Of a stretch of 64,000 bases of DNA, positions 60,687 through 64,000 are shown in pieces. Positions within the stretch are counted from its first letter, which is position 1, and every line of letters begins with the position of its first letter. The stretch covers positions 1,421,219-1,485,218 of the forward strand of contig NW_015971539.1 in the NCBI RefSeq assembly GCF_000182565.1, written 5' to 3'. The position numbers were made by a program, and so were the translations under genes. A model generated the notes under the pieces. The model was not told where the DNA came from and made no database searches. It saw only the letters and a program-made list of their open reading frames with translations. This DNA is from Spizellomyces punctatus DAOM BR117. Its lineage: Eukaryota > Chytridiomycota > Chytridiomycetes > Spizellomycetales > Spizellomycetaceae.

Positions 60687-61025
60687 GATGATGAACGAGT
60701 CTTGTGCGTTTGAAGCAGATGAAAAAAACAAAACAAAAAGTCGGAGCTGCGAAAACTGCTTTGAAAGTCGAATGGAAAATCGCCCTGCACGTGAGTCATC
60801 AAATGTCCCCGCGTTTCCACTGGCAACCGATCACTTACTTCGGACGCTACCTTTTGGGGAGATCAACGGCGGGTTTCTGCTCATCTGCGAGGACCTTTTG
60901 GGAGCTATCCCCAGGTACGTGACGAGAAGGAAAGCAAGGAGCAACGCCCAACCGAGATTTGGACTGATCTTGCCGGGATGGCTTGGCCAATTTAGTTGTA
61001 GAGGCCCGCGCTGCCGATTGCAACA
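60687..61025. promoter_or_regulatory. divergent promoter region between TIM23 and the CARM1-type gene
   Basis: 339 bp between divergent starts. An overlapping plus-strand frame runs through it but has no protein signature. No specific site identified. Confidence 0.5.
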
Positions 61026-63042
61026 ATGTCGTCGCAGGGCGAGAATGCAGAAGCAGCCACTGGCATGCAAGCCAATGATACCACAACCCCAACTTCAGAA
61101 TCTCGCGATCCAGCCTACTTTCATTACTATGCCCAATTCGTACACCAGCAAAACATGTTGCAAGACAATGTCCGAACATCCGCTTATCATTCGGCAATAA
61201 TTGTGAACGGACCTACCATGTTCAGAGACAAGGATGTACTGGATGTCGGGGCGGGAAGTGGTTCGTTTTGAAGATGTATTTAAAGAATGATCAAGCAGTG
61301 TACTTACGACACTCGGCGTGGACCCAGGCATCTTGTCCTATTTCGCAGTTCAAGCGGGCGCCAAAAAAGTGTATGCCGTTGAAGCTAGTTCGATGGCTCA
61401 GAAGATTCGAAAAATGGTTGATACGTCGGAAACAAAGAACCCATGGATGAAAGACAAGATCGAAGTCATCTCATGTAGGTGCAAGATCGTATGACTTGGA
61501 ATCCGGGTGTGAAAAGATCTCGGGGAGGGTTGATCTGGCTCTGTTCGTTGACCAACGCAAAAGATGAATCCTGTTTTTGTATGTGCGCATTCGATAGCCA
61601 AGCTCGAAGATGCGGAACTGCCCCAGGTTGACACTTTGATTAGCGAGCCAATTGGCGTATTACTCGTTCACGAACGCATGATCGAGTCTTACTTGCTGGC
61701 GCGAGATCGCTTTTTGAAACCGGGCGGAGCAATGGTGCCATCGGCGGGAACGATCTACCTTGCACCTTTCACTGATGCCACTTTGTGGACACAAACCATG
61801 TCAAAAGGTACTTTGAGTGTGTTCGATTTTGATGGTAGATCTCTTGTATCTTAACAGATTGCTTTCTAGTCCGATTTTGGGAGCAGGTAACGCAGCACGT
61901 CATCTGCATCTTTTAATCGCGTCCGATTATGGTGTGTGAACCCCATGATTCTTCATAGTCAAATTTTTACGGGGTAGATTTCAGTCCCCTCAGCAGCGAA
62001 GCAAAGGATGAGATCTTTGGACAGGTACTTTGACAAGTCGTTTGAGACTGGCAAGTTTCTCTTAATGATTTATTCAATTGTCATTCCAGCCTGTAGTAGG
62101 AAACTTTGATCACCGCATATTATTGGCCCCACCTGTTTCGCACCATGGTAGGTTGATAGCTTTTTCTAGTCGAAATTACCACCTGCGTAACCATGCTATT
62201 CATCCAGTTGATTTTCAAACCATATCCGTGCCGGAGCTGCAAGACATAGTGATACCTTTTACTTGGAAAGTTCCTTTCACCGGTAAATGTCATCGAGCTT
62301 GATAAATCACCGAGTCATTACTAATATCGGCTTTACAGGTCTCATCCATGGAATTGCTGGATGGTTTGACATTAATCTTGGTGGACTGATCTTGACAACT
62401 GCACCACATGCGGAGCGAACACATTGGCAGCAGGTCCGGTTTCTTCTGAAAGGTAACCCACACTATGCTAGGGATGGCGAAACTGGACTGTACTGACCAC
62501 ATATAATGTCCTATTCAGAACCTGTCGCTGTAAATGCATACCAAACCATAAAAGGTTGGATGCGACTAACGGTGAACACATCTAGATCATATGATGTTAT
62601 TGCTGAGCTAGCATTGGGTGAAGATGCCCAGCTGTCCGATCCACGAACATCATCTGCCGAGAGAGTTGCAGACCTACGACTCACGCCAGCTGGGGCTGGA
62701 GCGCGGCGAGGACAGTGGGCTTTGCACGAGCAGACATATATGTATGATCAAGGATTAGACTACTCCAAGGTATGTGTGCATGACGTTGAAGAGTTTGGAA
62801 ATTTAATTCATTTTCTGTTATCTTTGCAGCCAGAGTTCTTGGCCATGTATTCACCAGAAAACGCGAGTACCGAAGCAGGAAACGTGCTAGGTTTGACTAC
62901 AGACCCATTAAGCGGTCTGAATGCCGGTGGTGTAGCGACTCCTGGTCTTGGATGGGCAGATAGTGGACTAGAGAGCTTACTTGATCCAGCTATGGAAATC
63001 GAGACTGGAGAGGGGGCGGGGGCCGATATGGCTGATCTTTGA
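61026..63042 (+). CDS. CARM1: type I protein arginine methyltransferase, CARM1/PRMT4-like
   Basis: A multi-exon gene. The core starts DPAYFHYYAQFVHQQNMLQD and VRTSAYHSAIIVN. The SAM-binding motif I is DVLDVGAGSG, then ILSYFAVQAGAKKVYAVEAS. The double-E loop is SEPIGVLLVHERMIESYL, where CARM1 normally has SEPMG. The barrel domain has FDHRILLAPPVSH, PFTGLIHGIAGWFDINLGG and the THW loop ERTHWQQVRFLLK. The long C-terminal tail after ~residue 390 is Gly/Asp/Leu-rich and ends GADMADL. Block order and the GLIHGIAGWFD segment point to PRMT4 rather than PRMT1 or 3. CARM1 makes asymmetric dimethylarginine on histone H3 and co-activators. CARM1 is absent from the common yeasts, so this is a likely ancestral retention. 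Middle exon edges are approximate. Confidence 0.85.
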
Positions 63043-63255
63043 GAATAGGGGAGGCTAGTCGAATGGCAAAGCGACTGAAGGGACTCGTGAAAGTGCGTGG
63101 TCGCATCGTATAAATAGGATCTCTGAGGATATTGACAAACTTGACACAAAGAACAGTGCATAATATTTACGTTTTTGACTATTAAGTTAAAGACCCCATC
63201 TACAGAATTACAGCTTTGGTTTATGATATACTACATTTAAACAGATACTGCTCGG

Positions 63256-64000
63256 TTACACTTGACGGCCAATGACTTCCACTTGAAAACCAATGTTTTG
63301 CAGTTTCTTGGTATCAAGGAACAAGCGTCCGTCGAAGATGAAGGCGGGTTTGTGCATGTTATTGTAAACTCTTTGGTAATCCAGAGTCTTGAACTCGTCC
63401 CATTCGGTCAGGACGACAATAGCATCTGCATTTTTAGCGGCTTCGTAGGGATCGTGGAAGATGGTCACGCTTTTCTTGTCTGAGGGGAAAAATACCACAG
63501 ATTGTAGTCAGCACTCTGGTATGCCTGATGCACGGAATACAAAAAGTATCATGTAACTTACATTGCTCGGGGGTAGCGATTCCCGGTTCGCACAGATCCA
63601 TCTCAATCTGCGCGTCCTCTACTTTCGGATCATAAATATGGATATTGGCCTTCTCCTGAATAAAATGCTTGACGAGAGTAATAGCAGCGGACTCCCGTGT
63701 ATCGCCGGTATTCTTTTTGAATGCAAAACCAAACACTGCCAAGTTTTTGTTTGTAAGGGTATTAAAGAGGCGCTTGACGATGCGTTCGAGGAAGCGAGAT
63801 TTCTGGTACTCATTCATGGTGACCACTTGCTTCCAATATTCGGCAACTTCAGGGAGGTGCAAGCTTTCACTGAGGTAGACAAGGTTAAGGATGTCTTTTT
63901 GGAAACAGCTTCCTCCGAAGCCTACAGAGGCTTTGAGGAATTTGGGGCCGATACGAGAATCGAGACCGCATGCGTAAGCAACCTCATCCACGTCTGCCCC
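63256..64000 (-). CDS. UGDH: UDP-glucose 6-dehydrogenase (3' part only)
   Basis: The gene runs off the right edge, so the N-terminal NAD-binding half is missing. Two exon parts are seen: 64000-63562 and 63479-63256, joined in phase (TPEQ-Y-KKSV). The middle domain has [19 protein letters not shown], with the catalytic Cys, then [13 protein letters not shown]. The UDP-binding domain has [41 protein letters not shown] and [12 protein letters not shown]. The protein ends VEVIGRQV. It oxidises UDP-glucose to UDP-glucuronate with NAD+ in the cytosol, feeding synthesis of glucuronic-acid or xylose-containing polysaccharides. Confidence 0.95.

Noticed and set aside
60601-61200. 199-codon plus-strand frame across the TIM23/CARM1 promoter
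   Set aside because: It overlaps TIM23 antisense and the CARM1 start in another frame, with no motif.

Overview
The window looks like nuclear DNA of a zoosporic (flagellated) early-diverging fungus, most likely a chytrid. Genes are close together on both strands, and most are cut by short GT-AG introns of about 50-90 nt. Many products are typically fungal or at least fungal-compatible: a BUB2-type GAP, a PCL-type cyclin, a VTS1 SAM protein, an IRC3-type helicase, TIM23, and a gephyrin in the animal/fungal MogA-MoeA order. Two others are axonemal: CFAP251 of the spoke-associated complex and radial spoke protein 3. I saw no mobile element, CRISPR array, rRNA gene or convincing tRNA.

Layout. 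0-15 kb: the 3' end of an unknown gene, a Cys-rich plus GNAT protein, a dienelactone-hydrolase-like protein, the RNA polymerase I second-largest subunit, a BRAT1-like HEAT protein, a SKA3-like kinetochore protein, a GH15 glucoamylase and an orphan gene. 15.9-18.2 kb: a long gene-free stretch leading into the cyclin. 19.8-32.3 kb: a SAD/BRSK-type kinase, a pfkB sugar kinase, the gephyrin fusion, a rhodopsin-class GPCR and an F-box/LRR protein. 32.6-48.7 kb: CFAP251, an orphan membrane protein, a 1.6 kb gene-poor stretch, BUB2, a PLP decarboxylase, VTS1 and an ATRIP-like protein. 48.8-64 kb: an ELYS-like nucleoporin, ZFPL1, a mitochondrial helicase, RSP3, TIM23, a CARM1-type methyltransferase and the 3' part of UDP-glucose dehydrogenase.

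How it fits together. There is no operon-like pathway here. The genes are independent housekeeping and cell-cycle loci, often in divergent or convergent pairs sharing 150-1000 bp spacers. Themes that recur are mitosis and checkpoints (SKA3, BUB2, ATRIP, SAD/Gin4-type kinase, PCL cyclin, ELYS), flagellar motility (CFAP251, RSP3) and mitochondria (IRC3-like, TIM23).

The unusual part is the mix. Several genes are familiar from animals and plants but are generally missing from yeasts and moulds: BRAT1, SKA3, ZFPL1, ELYS with a probable N-terminal propeller, a class A GPCR, and the axonemal genes. At the gene-structure level, the helicase carries a probable 5-nt micro-exon that encodes the DE of its DEAH box, and the kinase has a GC-AG intron in its activation segment. 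Exon boundaries were placed by hand from splice signals, reading phase and family conservation. Where I give exact exons, the phases close unless I say otherwise.
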